This document shows positions 27,922 through 37,482 of a stretch of DNA of 64,000 nt, piece by piece. How positions within the stretch are numbered: the stretch's first letter is position 1; every line of letters begins with the position of its first letter. The notes beneath the pieces were generated by a model. That model was given only the letters and a program-made list of their open reading frames with translations, had not been told where the DNA came from and made no database searches. Location of the stretch: NCBI RefSeq assembly GCF_002855515.1, contig NZ_PKRP01000008.1, forward strand, positions 106,493 to 170,492. The letters run 5' to 3'. The position numbers were made by a program, and so were the translations under genes. The DNA comes from Rhizobium sp. TH135. Its GTDB lineage: Bacteria; Pseudomonadota; Alphaproteobacteria; Rhizobiales; Rhizobiaceae.

Positions 27922-30900
27922 GCGCGACAGAGAACGGTTCCGAACAGTCCGGGCGCAGCTTTACTGCGCTCTTTGTCCGCCGGCCGGTTCTGGCGGCGGT
28001 CCTCAACACCCTTCTTGTCGTCGCGGGTCTTGCAGCCCTTGCAGGGATCGAAATCCGCGAACTGCCCGACGTCGACCAGCCGGTGATCACGGTCAGCACC
28101 GATTATGACGGTGCTTCCGCGCAAACCATGGACCAGGAAGTCACCCGGATCATCGAGGGCGCCGTTGCCCGCGTAAGCGGTCTGAAATCCATGTCGTCGC
28201 GCTCGTCGTTCGGGGAAAGCCGGACGACACTCGAATTCAGCGACAATGTCGATCTCGCCGTTGCCGCAAACGACGTCCGCGATGCGCTCGGCCGGGTGCG
28301 CAACCAGTTGCCCGACGACACGGATGAACCACGGATCGTCAAGGCGGATGCCGATTCCCAGCCGATCATGCGGCTTGCCGTGACATCCACGACGCTCTCC
28401 ATGGAAGACCTGACGCTGTTGGTGGAGAACGAGATCTCTGACCGACTGGCGGCTGTCGAAGGCGTCGCCGACGTCCAGATCTATGGCGACCAGGAAAAGG
28501 TCTTCCGCATCGACGTCAACCAGGCGGCGCTTGCGAGCCGCGGCCTGAGTGTGGCGAGCCTCGCGACCGCGTTGCAGAATTCCTCGCTCGACGTCCCCGC
28601 CGGTTCGCTCGAATCGCAGACGCAGGACATTGTCGTTCGGGCGACAGCCAGCCTCACCACCGTCGATGATTTCGAGAACGTGCTGATCGGTGATCGCGTG
28701 CGGTTGCGCGACGTGGCAACCGTGACACTCGGGCCCGATGACGGCTCGACCTCGCTTCGATCCAACGGCGTCCAGGGTGTCGGCCTTGGCATCATTCGCC
28801 AGGCGCAGTCCAATACGCTGAACATCTCGGCGGGCGTGCATGCCGCCGTGGATGCTATGGCGAGCGCGCTGCCAGAGGGTACGCGGGTGATCATCACCAG
28901 CGACGACGCGGTTTTCATCCAGGGCGCGCTGCACGAAGTAGAAATTGCGCTTGGTCTCTCCGCCGTGATCGTTCTCGTCGTGCTTTATCTCTTCCTGCGC
29001 GATTGGCGGGCGACCTTGATCCCGGCATTGACCATGCCCGTGGCTCTGATCGGGACGCTGGTTGCGATCTATCTCGTCGGCTTCTCGCTCAACATCCTAA
29101 CCCTGCTTGCGATCGTGCTTGCGACTGGTCTCGTCGTCGATGACGCGATCGTGGTTCTCGAAAACATCGTGCGTCGGCGGTCCGAGGGCATGGGGCCTCG
29201 GGCGGCTGCTGTACTCGGCACGCAAGAGGTGTTCTTCGCCGTGCTGGCGACGACGGCCACACTCGCTGCCGTCTTTGTACCGCTCTCCTTCCTTCCGGGA
29301 CAGCTCGGTGGTCTTTTCCGTGAGTTCGGTTTCGTGCTCGCCTTCGCCGTCCTGCTCTCCTCGGCCACGGCGCTGACATTGTGCCCGATGATGGCATCGC
29401 GCATGCTGACGCGGGAAGCCAAGGAAGATCACGGCATATTGGGGGCCTTCGGCAATCGCTTTGCCAGTTTTTATGCGCGTTCGCTCCGGGCGTGCCTCGG
29501 TAACCCGCTGATCGTCGGCGTTTTTGCCCTGGTGTTCTCCGGGGCGGCCTATGTGGCCTTCACGGCGATCCAGAGCGAAATCACACCGCGCGAAGACCGC
29601 TCCATGGTGATGATGCGGCTTTCGACGCCGCAGGGGTCCAGCCTGTCCTACACGCGTGATCAGCTGCAGCGGGTGGAAGAGAACCTCAAGCCACTGCGCG
29701 ACAGCGGCGAGATCCAGAACATCTTCTCGATCTCGGGTCAGGGCTCGTCCAACAGCGCCTTCATGGTGATGACGCTGGCGCCCTGGTCGGAACGCGAGCG
29801 GACACAAGACCAGATCGTGCAGGACGTGAATGCTGCCGCCGCCCAGGTGCCGGCGCTCCGCGGCAACGTCTTCCAGTCGAACAGCCTTCGCATTCGCGGG
29901 GCCGGCAGTGGCCTGCAGATGGCGGTCGTCGGCTCCAACCACGAGACCCTGACGGCAGCAGCCCTGCAGATCGTCGATCAGCTGAGGGACCGGCCGGAGT
30001 TCCAGACACCTCGCCTCGACAACGAGCCGAGCCAGGCCCAGATCTCTGTCACGATTGACCGTGAGCGGGCATCCGATCTCGGTATCGATATCGGAGCGAT
30101 CGGCACGTCGTTGCAGGCGCTGCTCGAGGGCCGCTCGGTCACCGACGTCTTTGTCGACGGCAACTCGATCCCGGTGCGTCTGGTGTCGAGCACGCAGCCG
30201 ATCAACGATCCGACAGATCTCGAGAACATCTTCCTGACGACCTCGGACGGTCGTGTGGTGCCGATGTCTTCGATCGCGTCTCTCGAGGAAAACGCCGTTT
30301 CGCCGACGTTGAACCGCGAGCAGCAGCTTGCCTCGGTCTCCTTCTCGGCCGGCCTTGGCGATGGTGTTGCCCTGGGTGACGCCGTCGAGATGGTGACGGA
30401 GATTGCCCAGCCGCTTCTGCCGCCGGGTTCGCGTCTGCTTCCGCTCGCCGAGGCCGCGACGCTGGAGCAGAACAGCTATGGCATGGCGCTCACCTTCGGC
30501 TTTGCGATTGCGATCATCTTCCTGGTGCTCGCGGCGCAGTTCGAAAGCGTGGTGTCCTCGCTGATCATCATGGCGACGGTGCCGCTCGGGCTTGCCTGTG
30601 CCGTGTTCGCACTCGTCGTCACGGGATCGTCGCTCAACGTCTACAGTCAGATCGGCCTTGTGCTGCTTGTCGGGGTCATGGCGAAGAACGGCATCCTGAT
30701 TGTCGAATTCGCCAATCAGCTGCGCGACCGGGGGCTCTCCGTGCGCGAGGCGATCGAGACGGCCTGCACGATCCGTCTGCGTCCTGTCATGATGACGATG
30801 ATTGCCACCGTGCTTGGCGGCGTGCCGCTGGTGCTGGCGCAAGGAGCGGGTGCGGAAGCGCGCATCGCGCTCGGCTGGGTGATCGTCGGCGGTCTGGGCT

Positions 30901-31067
30901 TTGCGACGCTGGTGACGCTCTACATCACGCCGGTCGCCTATCTGATGCTCGCCCGCTTCTCCAAGCCGCATGCTCAGGAGGAAGCGCGCCTGAAGACGGA
31001 ACTGGAGGATGCGACGCTCAAGATCGCCAATGATGCGGGCTTGCCGCCGCGGATCGCGGCAGAGTGA
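27918..31067 (+). CDS. RND efflux transporter permease
   Basis: 1049 aa, the standard length for AcrB/MdtB-type pumps. Proton-driven export through the inner membrane. Twelve helices are expected, with a long periplasmic loop after TM1 and after TM7. The TM4 proton-relay aspartates lie in ATGLVVDDAIVVLENIV. Other family blocks are ATRIIEGAVARVSGLK-like (EVTRIIEGAVARVSGL), GVMAKNGILIVEFANQL and RLRPVMMTMIATVLGGVPL. Sequence style (ETR-type loops, no metal-binding methionines) fits a drug or solvent exporter rather than a metal exporter. Starts with the ATGA overlap from the adaptor. No TolC homologue follows. Confidence 0.95.
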   Translation: MSATENGSEQSGRSFTALFVRRPVLAAVLNTLLVVAGLAALAGIEIRELPDVDQPVITVSTDYDGASAQTMDQEVTRIIEGAVARVSGLKSMSSRSSFGESRTTLEFSDNVDLAVAANDVRDALGRVRNQLPDDTDEPRIVKADADSQPIMRLAVTSTTLSMEDLTLLVENEISDRLAAVEGVADVQIYGDQEKVFRIDVNQAALASRGLSVASLATALQNSSLDVPAGSLESQTQDIVVRATASLTTVDDFENVLIGDRVRLRDVATVTLGPDDGSTSLRSNGVQGVGLGIIRQAQSNTLNISAGVHAAVDAMASALPEGTRVIITSDDAVFIQGALHEVEIALGLSAVIVLVVLYLFLRDWRATLIPALTMPVALIGTLVAIYLVGFSLNILTLLAIVLATGLVVDDAIVVLENIVRRRSEGMGPRAAAVLGTQEVFFAVLATTATLAAVFVPLSFLPGQLGGLFREFGFVLAFAVLLSSATALTLCPMMASRMLTREAKEDHGILGAFGNRFASFYARSLRACLGNPLIVGVFALVFSGAAYVAFTAIQSEITPREDRSMVMMRLSTPQGSSLSYTRDQLQRVEENLKPLRDSGEIQNIFSISGQGSSNSAFMVMTLAPWSERERTQDQIVQDVNAAAAQVPALRGNVFQSNSLRIRGAGSGLQMAVVGSNHETLTAAALQIVDQLRDRPEFQTPRLDNEPSQAQISVTIDRERASDLGIDIGAIGTSLQALLEGRSVTDVFVDGNSIPVRLVSSTQPINDPTDLENIFLTTSDGRVVPMSSIASLEENAVSPTLNREQQLASVSFSAGLGDGVALGDAVEMVTEIAQPLLPPGSRLLPLAEAATLEQNSYGMALTFGFAIAIIFLVLAAQFESVVSSLIIMATVPLGLACAVFALVVTGSSLNVYSQIGLVLLVGVMAKNGILIVEFANQLRDRGLSVREAIETACTIRLRPVMMTMIATVLGGVPLVLAQGAGAEARIALGWVIVGGLGFATLVTLYITPVAYLMLARFSKPHAQEEARLKTELEDATLKIANDAGLPPRIAAE

Positions 31068-31074
31068 CGGGGAG

Positions 31075-31098
31075 GGGCGCGATGCTCCTCCTGCGCCC
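31075..31098 (+). other. GC-rich hairpin after the RND operon
   Basis: GGGCGC at 31075-31080 pairs with GCGCCC at 31093-31098, starting 8 bases after the pump stop. There is no T-run, so a role in termination is weakly supported. Confidence 0.3.
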
Positions 31099-31194
31099 TT
31101 CGGACGTCTGGACAATTCCCGAACCCTATCCCATAGCAGGGGCGTGTCGGCGCAGTGCCGATGCGCCCCATGACACTGTATCGGGAGGTCGCGG

Positions 31195-32604
31195 ATGGCC
31201 CGCAAGGATGTGATCGACGGCAAGCGCAACGAAGAGGGCATGGCGCTGGTTTTGCCCATCCTCAAGCAGCGTTTCGGTGAGCGTTTCCAGACCGGACAAT
31301 CCTTCTGTGACCAGCACAGTCACACCACCACCTATTTGCCATCGCAACGGCCCGATGGGGTCGTCTTTGTCGAAACCAGCGACGATGTGCGGGAGGTGGT
31401 TCGGGTTTGTGCCGGCCATCGCGTGCCGATCGTGCCCTTCGGCACCGGTTCCTCGCTCGAGGGACAGGTCAACGCGCCGTTCGGCGGCATCTCGGTCGAT
31501 TTCACCCGGATGAACCGGATCATCAGCGTGAATGCCGAGGATCTCGACTGCACCGTGGAACCAGGAGTTACCCGGGAGGACCTCAACACCTATCTTCGCG
31601 ATACCGGCCTGTTCTTCCCCATCGATCCCGGTGCCAATGCCTCGCTCGGCGGCATGGCGGCAACGCGGGCATCCGGCACCAATGCTGTGCGCTACGGCAC
31701 GATGAAGGACAATGTGCTGGCGCTGACCGTCGTCACCGCTGATGGCGAGGAGATCCGCACGGCACAGCGCGCGCGCAAATCGTCGGCCGGTTACGACCTC
31801 ACCCGCTTGTTTGTCGGCTCGGAAGGCACGCTCGGCGTGATCACGTCTGTGACGTTGCGCCTTCAGGGCATCCCCGCCAAGATCAGCGGTGGCGTCTGCG
31901 CCTTTCCGACGCTCGAAGATGCCTGCAATGCGGTGATTACGACGATCCAGATGGGCATTCCGGTCGCCCGCATCGAACTGCTGGACGAGATGCAGATCCG
32001 GGCCTGCAATGCCTATTCGAAGCTCTCCTATGCCGAGCGTCCGACGCTTTTCGTTGAATTTCACGGAACGGACGAGACCGTGGCGCTGCAGGCCGCGCAG
32101 TTCGGCGAGATCGCAGCTGAGTTCGGCGGCGGTGAGTTTGCCTATACCGCCAATGCCGAGGAGCGGACCCAGCTCTGGAAGGCGCGCCACAATGCCTATT
32201 GGGCGAGCCGGGCGCTGGCGCCCGAACTCGCGGCCCTATCGACTGATGTCTGCGTGCCGATCTCCAGGCTCGCCGAATGTGTGGCGGCAACCCAGGCCGA
32301 CATTCGCGAGCAAGGCTTCCTCGCGCCGATCGTCGGCCATGCGGGCGACGGCAATTTTCACGTTCTCCTGCTCTTCAACGACAAGGACGAGGCGGACGTT
32401 GCAAAGGCGGAAGCTTTCCTCGAACGCCTGAACGGGCGGGCGCTTTCGATGGAGGGCACCTGCACCGGCGAGCATGGGATCGGGCAGGGCAAGATCGGCT
32501 ATCTGGAACAGGAGCTCGGCTCGGCGCTGCCGGCCATGCGGGCGATCAAGGCGGGGCTGGACCCCGACAACATCTTCAACCCGGGCAAGATCTTTCGCCT
32601 GTGA
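31195..32604 (+). CDS. FAD-linked oxidase, GlcD / D-lactate dehydrogenase type
   Basis: 469 aa flavoprotein of the vanillyl-alcohol oxidase fold. FAD-binding part: FVETSDDVREVVRVCAGHRVPIVPFGTGSSLEGQV, quoted in part as VPFGTGSSLEGQ, then DPGANASLGGMAATRASGTNAVRYGTMKD. The C-terminal cap ends EGTCTGEHGIGQGKIGYLEQELG and FNPGKIFRL, which matches D-lactate dehydrogenase (cytochrome) and glycolate oxidase GlcD subunits. It probably oxidises D-lactate or a similar 2-hydroxy acid. No glcE/glcF partner genes are adjacent, favouring a one-subunit D-lactate or D-2-hydroxyglutarate type enzyme. It lies alone between the efflux operon and an AsmA-like gene. Confidence 0.88.
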   Translation: MARKDVIDGKRNEEGMALVLPILKQRFGERFQTGQSFCDQHSHTTTYLPSQRPDGVVFVETSDDVREVVRVCAGHRVPIVPFGTGSSLEGQVNAPFGGISVDFTRMNRIISVNAEDLDCTVEPGVTREDLNTYLRDTGLFFPIDPGANASLGGMAATRASGTNAVRYGTMKDNVLALTVVTADGEEIRTAQRARKSSAGYDLTRLFVGSEGTLGVITSVTLRLQGIPAKISGGVCAFPTLEDACNAVITTIQMGIPVARIELLDEMQIRACNAYSKLSYAERPTLFVEFHGTDETVALQAAQFGEIAAEFGGGEFAYTANAEERTQLWKARHNAYWASRALAPELAALSTDVCVPISRLAECVAATQADIREQGFLAPIVGHAGDGNFHVLLLFNDKDEADVAKAEAFLERLNGRALSMEGTCTGEHGIGQGKIGYLEQELGSALPAMRAIKAGLDPDNIFNPGKIFRL

Positions 32605-32678
32605 CTGCAAGAGCTTGCGGGTTGCCCCGGCGGTGAATTGCGTTACCTTCGGGCCGTCAATCAAGGGAGTGGCATTCG

Positions 32679-35600
32679 GTGCTCGGACGCATACTGGTAA
32701 CGCTCGGCGGACTTCTGGTCGTTGCGCTCTTTGCCGCGCTGCTGGCGCCAGTTTTTGTCGACTGGACCAATTTCAGGCAAAACTTCGAGGACCAGGCGAG
32801 CCAATTGCTCGGCAAGAAGGTCGTGGTCAATGGCGCCGTGAGCGCCCGCATCCTGCCGTTTCCTTCGGTCACGATGGAGGATGTCACTGTAGGTAAAGAT
32901 ATCGACGGCACACCGCTCGTTCGCGTGGCGCGCTTTTCCCTCGATGCCGAACTGGCGCCCTTCCTCTCCGGAGAAGCGCGGATCTTCGACATGCGGATCG
33001 AAGAGCCGAAGGCACGCATCCGACTGCTGGCTGACGGAACACTCGATTGGCTGCGCGGCAGCCAACCCCGCCTTCCGGCGCGCACCGTCGTGCTCGAAAA
33101 GGTCTCCGTCAGCGGTGGCACGATCGAGTTCATCGACCAGCAGTCCGGCCGCAACCGCATACTCACCAATCTCGACGCCGCCATCTCGGCCCGCACGCTG
33201 GCAGGGCCCTGGTCTGTCGAGGGAACAGCCGCTCTTGACGGGGAGGCGGCGCGCTTTGGCCTGACGACGTCGGCACCCATCGGTGCAGCGCTGCCGCTTC
33301 GGCTGCGGATCGATCCGGAGATGCGGCCCTTCGACCTGATGCTGGAGGGTGAACTGGCTCTCGAAGAGGGCAAGCCGCACTATACGGGTAATTTTACCTC
33401 CACATGGAAGGTCGCGACAGACCCGACCTCAGAGCCGGGCCAGAAGCCGGTTCCGGCACCGCGAGTCCGCGGCGAGTTCAAGCTCGCCAATGACAGCATC
33501 GCGATCCCGACCTACCGCCTCGAACTGGGTGAGATCGCCGACCCATATGTGATCACGGGCGAAGCCAAGCTCGATACGGGCGCAAACCCCGAATTCCTGC
33601 TGACCGCCGAGGGCCAGCAGGTCGATGTGAACCGGCTTGCGGCGGACGGGAGCCAGGCCAAGACGTCACGCAACGGTTCCGTTTCCATGCAGCAGCGAAT
33701 GGCGCTTCTCATGTCGACGGCCGCGCAGATCCCGGTCCCCAAGGTCCCCGGTCGAGCCACGCTGCGCCTGCCGGCGATTGTGGCCGGCGACACGGTGTTT
33801 CGCGACCTGCAGCTCGACGTGCGCCCTGCCGGCGACGGCTGGACTGTGGACCGCGCTGTCGGCCTGTTGCCGGGACGCACGCAGGTGGAGGCGAGCGGTC
33901 GGCTGGTGCTCGTCGGTACGCCGTCTTTCGAAGGCAACCTGCTCGTTGCCTCGACACAGCCGTCGGGACTGGCCACCTGGATCTCCGGTCGTGTCGATCC
34001 GGCGATCCGCGGGCTTGCCTCTGCCGGCTTTTCTGCTTCGGTGAACCTGACCCCGGACCTACAGCGCTTCGAGAATCTGGAGCTTGCCATTGGGGCAGAG
34101 CCGCTCAAAGGCCGGATCGAACGGGAATCGCGCAACGGCGTGGCGGCCAGCCTTTCCATCGATCTGACGGGCGAGGGGCTCGACCTCGACGCTGCACGGG
34201 CGATTGCCGCCCTGATGGTCGGTGAGGATGCCGAACAGCGGCTGCTTGCCGAGCGGGTGGCGACCCGGCTGAAGGTCGATGCGCTGCGGGCTTTCGGGGT
34301 GACGGCGGAGGATGTCGAAGCGATCGCAACCTATCAGGACGGTCAGCTCGCGATCGAGCGCCTGAACCTCGGCAGTGTGGCCGGCAGCACGCTGCGCATC
34401 AGCGGCAATCTGCGTGACGCCGAAACTCAGCCGGTCGGCGAGGCGCAGGTCCAATTCTCATCTGCCGATCCTAGACCATTCCTTGCGCTGCTTCAGGAAC
34501 GGGTTCCGAGCAGCCCCTTCATCGCGCGCCTCGCGAATGCTGCATCCTGGTACGAGAATACCGAACTGCGGATGGTCCTGAGCGTGCCTGAAGCGGGCGC
34601 TATCAGCCTGGAGACAAGTGGGCGCGTCAACGACAGCGCTGTCTCAGTGAAGGCAGGTGCGGAAAGCCTCACGTCGCTCTTCACAGGCGGCAAGCGGACG
34701 ATCGATCTTCGGCTTGAGAACCAGGAGGCGCAGATCCTACTCGGGCAGGCGGGCTTTGATCCCTTGCCCTGGACCATTGGCGAAGGCGGTGTTCTGACGC
34801 TTGCGCTCGAAGCCGCCGCTGACGGGAATGCGGATGCCGTAGCGCGGTTTGCAGGTGCCGTGACGACGCTCGACGCGACCGCGCAGTTGACCTCGCTCGA
34901 CGGGCCGAACCTTCTCGATGGCGGCTGGGACGTCTCGCTCGAAAGCGAGGATATCGGCCCCTACCTGATGGCGCTCGGGCTCAGTCTTCCCGATGCCGCA
35001 ACCGGTTTGCCCGTGGCGGGCGAGATGCAGTTTGCGCTTGCTGAGGGCACACTGGCGGTCGAGACGATGAAGGGCCAGCTGGCCGGCCAGGAGGTCAGTG
35101 CGCAAGGCAGTGTCGACCTCACGGCAACTGTTCCATCCATCGCCGGGGCGGTAGCGCTCGATCAACTCGATCTGGACTGGCTGGCGGAGATCATGGTGGG
35201 GCCGCTCACCGAACCCGCAAGTGGTGCATTGTCGGAGGTTGCTCTCAGCCCCGTCGCCCTGCCGTTCGATCTCGACCTTGGCCTGACCGTCAAGCGCTTG
35301 TGGCCGGGGCTGGGCGAGGCGATGACCGATGTCGGCGCTAAACTCCGCAATCGCGCCGGCGAGCTGACACTGGACGATGTCTCTGCCGACTGGCTGGGCG
35401 GGAAGATGACCGGAAGGTTCTCGCTTGCCAATACGGATGGGAACGGCTTCCTGCAGGCTCGCCTCGACCTTGCCGATAGCGATCTCGCCCGCAGCCTCAA
35501 CGCCTTGCGCGTCGAGCGCGGAATCGAGGCGAAAGACAGCCCGTCCGGTCGGATGGATGTCACCTTCGTTGTGGAAGGCGGCGGCAAGACGCCGACCGAA

Positions 35601-36419
35601 CTCATTGGACTGGCGAGCGGATCCGGGCAGGTCCGGGTTCAAGGACTTGCCGTAGGCGGCCTCGACCTTAAGGCCATGCCGCGGATCATCACAGAGGCGG
35701 ATGCCCTCGGTACCGAGATCAATCAGGAGAAGGTGCTGGCACTGGCCGAGCGTCTGGTCAAGGACGGTGCGTCGCAGCTCGGTGACGTGACCGTGCCTAT
35801 TGCGCTCTCCGACGGAACGGTGCGGGTGCAAGCTGCCACCCATCAGACGGCAGAGGCGAAGCTTGATGGCGGGCTACGGCTGGATTTGCGCGCCGGCACA
35901 CTCGACGCCGAGGTCGGGATCGGCTATGACGCCGGAGACGCCGCCATGGCGGGTGCGCAGCCGAACGTGCGCCTGCTGCTCACAGGACCCGTTCTCGAGC
36001 CGGCATCCGAGCTTGATGTAACGGAACTCACGAACTTCCTGTCGCTGCGCGCCTTTGAGACAGAGCGTCGGCGCGTGGAGGCCTTGCAGGCCAGCGTTCT
36101 CGAAAAGCAGAGGCTCCGGCGTGAAGCCGCCCTTGCTCGTTCTCGTGCCGAGGAGCGGGCGCAGGCCGAGGCGGAACGTCTACGACTGGAGGAGGAGGCG
36201 CGGCAGAAGGCGGAGGCTGATGCGGCGGCTGAGGCAGAAGCACAAGCTGCCGCCAGTGCGGTTGCCACACCCTCCGAGCGGCCGGTTCAGGACGCTCCGG
36301 GCGATCTCACGACGGATACGGTCCCCGAACAGCCGACGGTGGAGGTGACGCCGGAGGAGCGGGTCGTTCGCCAGCCCCTGCCGGATATCCAGTTCGAAGG
36401 ATTGCCAGGCGTCAACTGA
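32679..36419 (+). CDS. AsmA family protein with C-terminal coiled coil
   Basis: 1246 aa. Starts with an N-terminal membrane helix (about 5-22, LGGLLVVALFAALLAPVFVDW) and then a long beta-rich AsmA/DUF3971-like body (QASQLLGKKVVVNGAVSARILPFPSVTMEDV style). AsmA-type proteins are thought to form a hydrophobic bridge moving phospholipids between membranes. Residues about 1120-1190 form a charged coiled coil (Glu/Arg/Ala heptads), followed by a Pro/Glu-rich tail ending FEGLPGVN. The GTG start at 32679 is supported by AAGGGAG about 10 bases upstream. It is convergent with a small coiled-coil gene. Much larger than Escherichia coli AsmA, so more like YhdP/TamB-type relatives. Confidence 0.85.
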   Translation: MLGRILVTLGGLLVVALFAALLAPVFVDWTNFRQNFEDQASQLLGKKVVVNGAVSARILPFPSVTMEDVTVGKDIDGTPLVRVARFSLDAELAPFLSGEARIFDMRIEEPKARIRLLADGTLDWLRGSQPRLPARTVVLEKVSVSGGTIEFIDQQSGRNRILTNLDAAISARTLAGPWSVEGTAALDGEAARFGLTTSAPIGAALPLRLRIDPEMRPFDLMLEGELALEEGKPHYTGNFTSTWKVATDPTSEPGQKPVPAPRVRGEFKLANDSIAIPTYRLELGEIADPYVITGEAKLDTGANPEFLLTAEGQQVDVNRLAADGSQAKTSRNGSVSMQQRMALLMSTAAQIPVPKVPGRATLRLPAIVAGDTVFRDLQLDVRPAGDGWTVDRAVGLLPGRTQVEASGRLVLVGTPSFEGNLLVASTQPSGLATWISGRVDPAIRGLASAGFSASVNLTPDLQRFENLELAIGAEPLKGRIERESRNGVAASLSIDLTGEGLDLDAARAIAALMVGEDAEQRLLAERVATRLKVDALRAFGVTAEDVEAIATYQDGQLAIERLNLGSVAGSTLRISGNLRDAETQPVGEAQVQFSSADPRPFLALLQERVPSSPFIARLANAASWYENTELRMVLSVPEAGAISLETSGRVNDSAVSVKAGAESLTSLFTGGKRTIDLRLENQEAQILLGQAGFDPLPWTIGEGGVLTLALEAAADGNADAVARFAGAVTTLDATAQLTSLDGPNLLDGGWDVSLESEDIGPYLMALGLSLPDAATGLPVAGEMQFALAEGTLAVETMKGQLAGQEVSAQGSVDLTATVPSIAGAVALDQLDLDWLAEIMVGPLTEPASGALSEVALSPVALPFDLDLGLTVKRLWPGLGEAMTDVGAKLRNRAGELTLDDVSADWLGGKMTGRFSLANTDGNGFLQARLDLADSDLARSLNALRVERGIEAKDSPSGRMDVTFVVEGGGKTPTELIGLASGSGQVRVQGLAVGGLDLKAMPRIITEADALGTEINQEKVLALAERLVKDGASQLGDVTVPIALSDGTVRVQAATHQTAEAKLDGGLRLDLRAGTLDAEVGIGYDAGDAAMAGAQPNVRLLLTGPVLEPASELDVTELTNFLSLRAFETERRRVEALQASVLEKQRLRREAALARSRAEERAQAEAERLRLEEEARQKAEADAAAEAEAQAAASAVATPSERPVQDAPGDLTTDTVPEQPTVEVTPEERVVRQPLPDIQFEGLPGVN

Positions 36420-36444
36420 CGTTGGCAGGCCGTGCTCTAATGTC

Positions 36445-36807
36445 TCAGACGTATGCCGTCCTCTCGCCGAATGGCGTGTCGTCGACATCACCCGAAATGT
36501 TCGTGGTGCCGATCAAGTCGCTTTCGCCGGATAGCAGCGTGTTGGCCGGTTCTTCAGAAGTGTTTTCCGATGCGGCTTTCAGCTGAGCGAGCTGCGCCTC
36601 GACCTGTGCCAGCTGGGCGCGCAGTTCCGTGAGTGTCTGATTGATCTCGGCTTTTTCGTCGTCGGTGCTGGCCGAGCCGAGGGCTTCTTCCTGGGAGGAA
36701 ATGCTTTTCTGCAGGCTGGCGATCTGGGCCTTCACTGCGGATGTCGAATTGCCCGAAGATGATGAGAGGGATTGGGTGGTCGTCGTCGATGTCGAAATCG
36801 TCGTCAT
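36445..36807 (-). CDS. Small coiled-coil protein, FlxA-like
   Basis: 120 aa. An N-terminal Ser/Thr-rich stretch (MTTISTSTTTTQSLSSSSG) is followed by a coiled coil (about 24-78: KAQIASLQKSISSQEEALG, ELRAQLAQVEAQLAQLK) and an acidic tail. This layout resembles FlxA-like proteins, but the similarity is at the level of composition. GAGG lies 6 bases before the ATG. No signal peptide; the Ser/Thr-rich start could be a type III or flagellum-related export signal, which is speculation. Monocistronic. Confidence 0.6.
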   Translation of the reverse strand: MTTISTSTTTTQSLSSSSGNSTSAVKAQIASLQKSISSQEEALGSASTDDEKAEINQTLTELRAQLAQVEAQLAQLKAASENTSEEPANTLLSGESDLIGTTNISGDVDDTPFGERTAYV

Positions 36808-36933
36808 GAAAAGCCTCGTGCTGAATGGGAAAACTCAAACGGCCCGCGGGTGGCAATACGAGATACCAGCGAGACATACCCTGCGTGCGAATACAGCATG
36901 GACGATAAATCGCGATTCTTAAATATGTATGTT

Positions 36934-37191
36934 TTACATCGTATTTTGGAGCAGGTGCTGATCTGCCTGCTTCAGCGCGTGCAGGACGTAGAGACGCAGC
37001 GCGGAGGAGAGGTTCGAATCGAGCGGTCTTGCCTCGTCGATCTCGGCGACCAGGGCTGCAAAGCTCAAGCCGCGTCTTGTGGCAATCGCCTTCAATTCGT
37101 CAAGGAAGGCATCTTCGACTGAGAAACTTGTCCGGTGGCCATGAAGGGTAATCGAGCGCTTGCGGATCATGGCATTGACCGATGAAGGCAT
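36934..37191 (-). CDS. Ribbon-helix-helix domain protein
   Basis: 85 aa. The segment MIRKRSITLHGHRTSFSVED through LDELKAIATRRGLSFAALVAEIDE is the ribbon-helix-helix fold used by small DNA-binding regulators and antitoxins. The tail NLSSALRLYVLHAL matches a rhizobial subgroup. Two starts are possible: 37191 (given) and the ATG at 37170, which would give the usual family N-terminus; neither has a strong site upstream. It follows a DUF4169 gene at 45 bases, an arrangement conserved with sspB in this family. No adjacent toxin is visible. Confidence 0.75.
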   Translation of the reverse strand: MPSSVNAMIRKRSITLHGHRTSFSVEDAFLDELKAIATRRGLSFAALVAEIDEARPLDSNLSSALRLYVLHALKQADQHLLQNTM

Positions 37192-37236
37192 CGAGAGACG
37201 GTGTCGGGATAACTGGCCGCCCCCATGTGTCTCACG

Positions 37237-37428
37237 TCAATCCTGATCCGGCTTTTCAAGGCGGCCTTGCTTATGTTGGCGGGCGTCCTTGTCGTTCAGC
37301 GCCCGCGTCAGGGACTTCTCGGCTTTCGTCCGACCGTGAGTGATGCGGTTCTGCTCCGCCACGGCTTCACGCTCGCTGCGGACCTTGGTCTTGCGAAACT
37401 GGCGGAGGTTGACGATATCGGCTGCCAT
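37237..37428 (-). CDS. DUF4169 family protein
   Basis: 63 aa, basic and mostly helical: MAADIVNLRQFRKTKVRSER and then NRITHGRTKAEKSLTRALND. This is the DUF4169 signature. Function is unknown. GGAG lies 8 bases before the ATG. It follows sspB after a terminator and precedes the ribbon-helix-helix gene. Confidence 0.85.
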   Translation of the reverse strand: MAADIVNLRQFRKTKVRSEREAVAEQNRITHGRTKAEKSLTRALNDKDARQHKQGRLEKPDQD

Positions 37429-37443
37429 TCGGGATGCTCCACG

Positions 37444-37471
37444 AAAAAGGCCGGGCGAGGGGCCCGGCCGA
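37444..37471 (-). terminator. Intrinsic terminator after sspB
   Basis: Stem GGCCGGGC / GCCCGGCC (37449-37469) followed by CTTTTTCG on the minus strand, 12 bases after the sspB stop. The DUF4169 gene starts just past it, so it may be partly read through. Confidence 0.85.
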
Positions 37472-37482
37472 TCGTCATGCGC

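Noticed and set aside
29097..31265. 722-codon minus-strand frame opposite the RND pump
   Set aside because: Arg/His-rich shadow of the pump reading frame.
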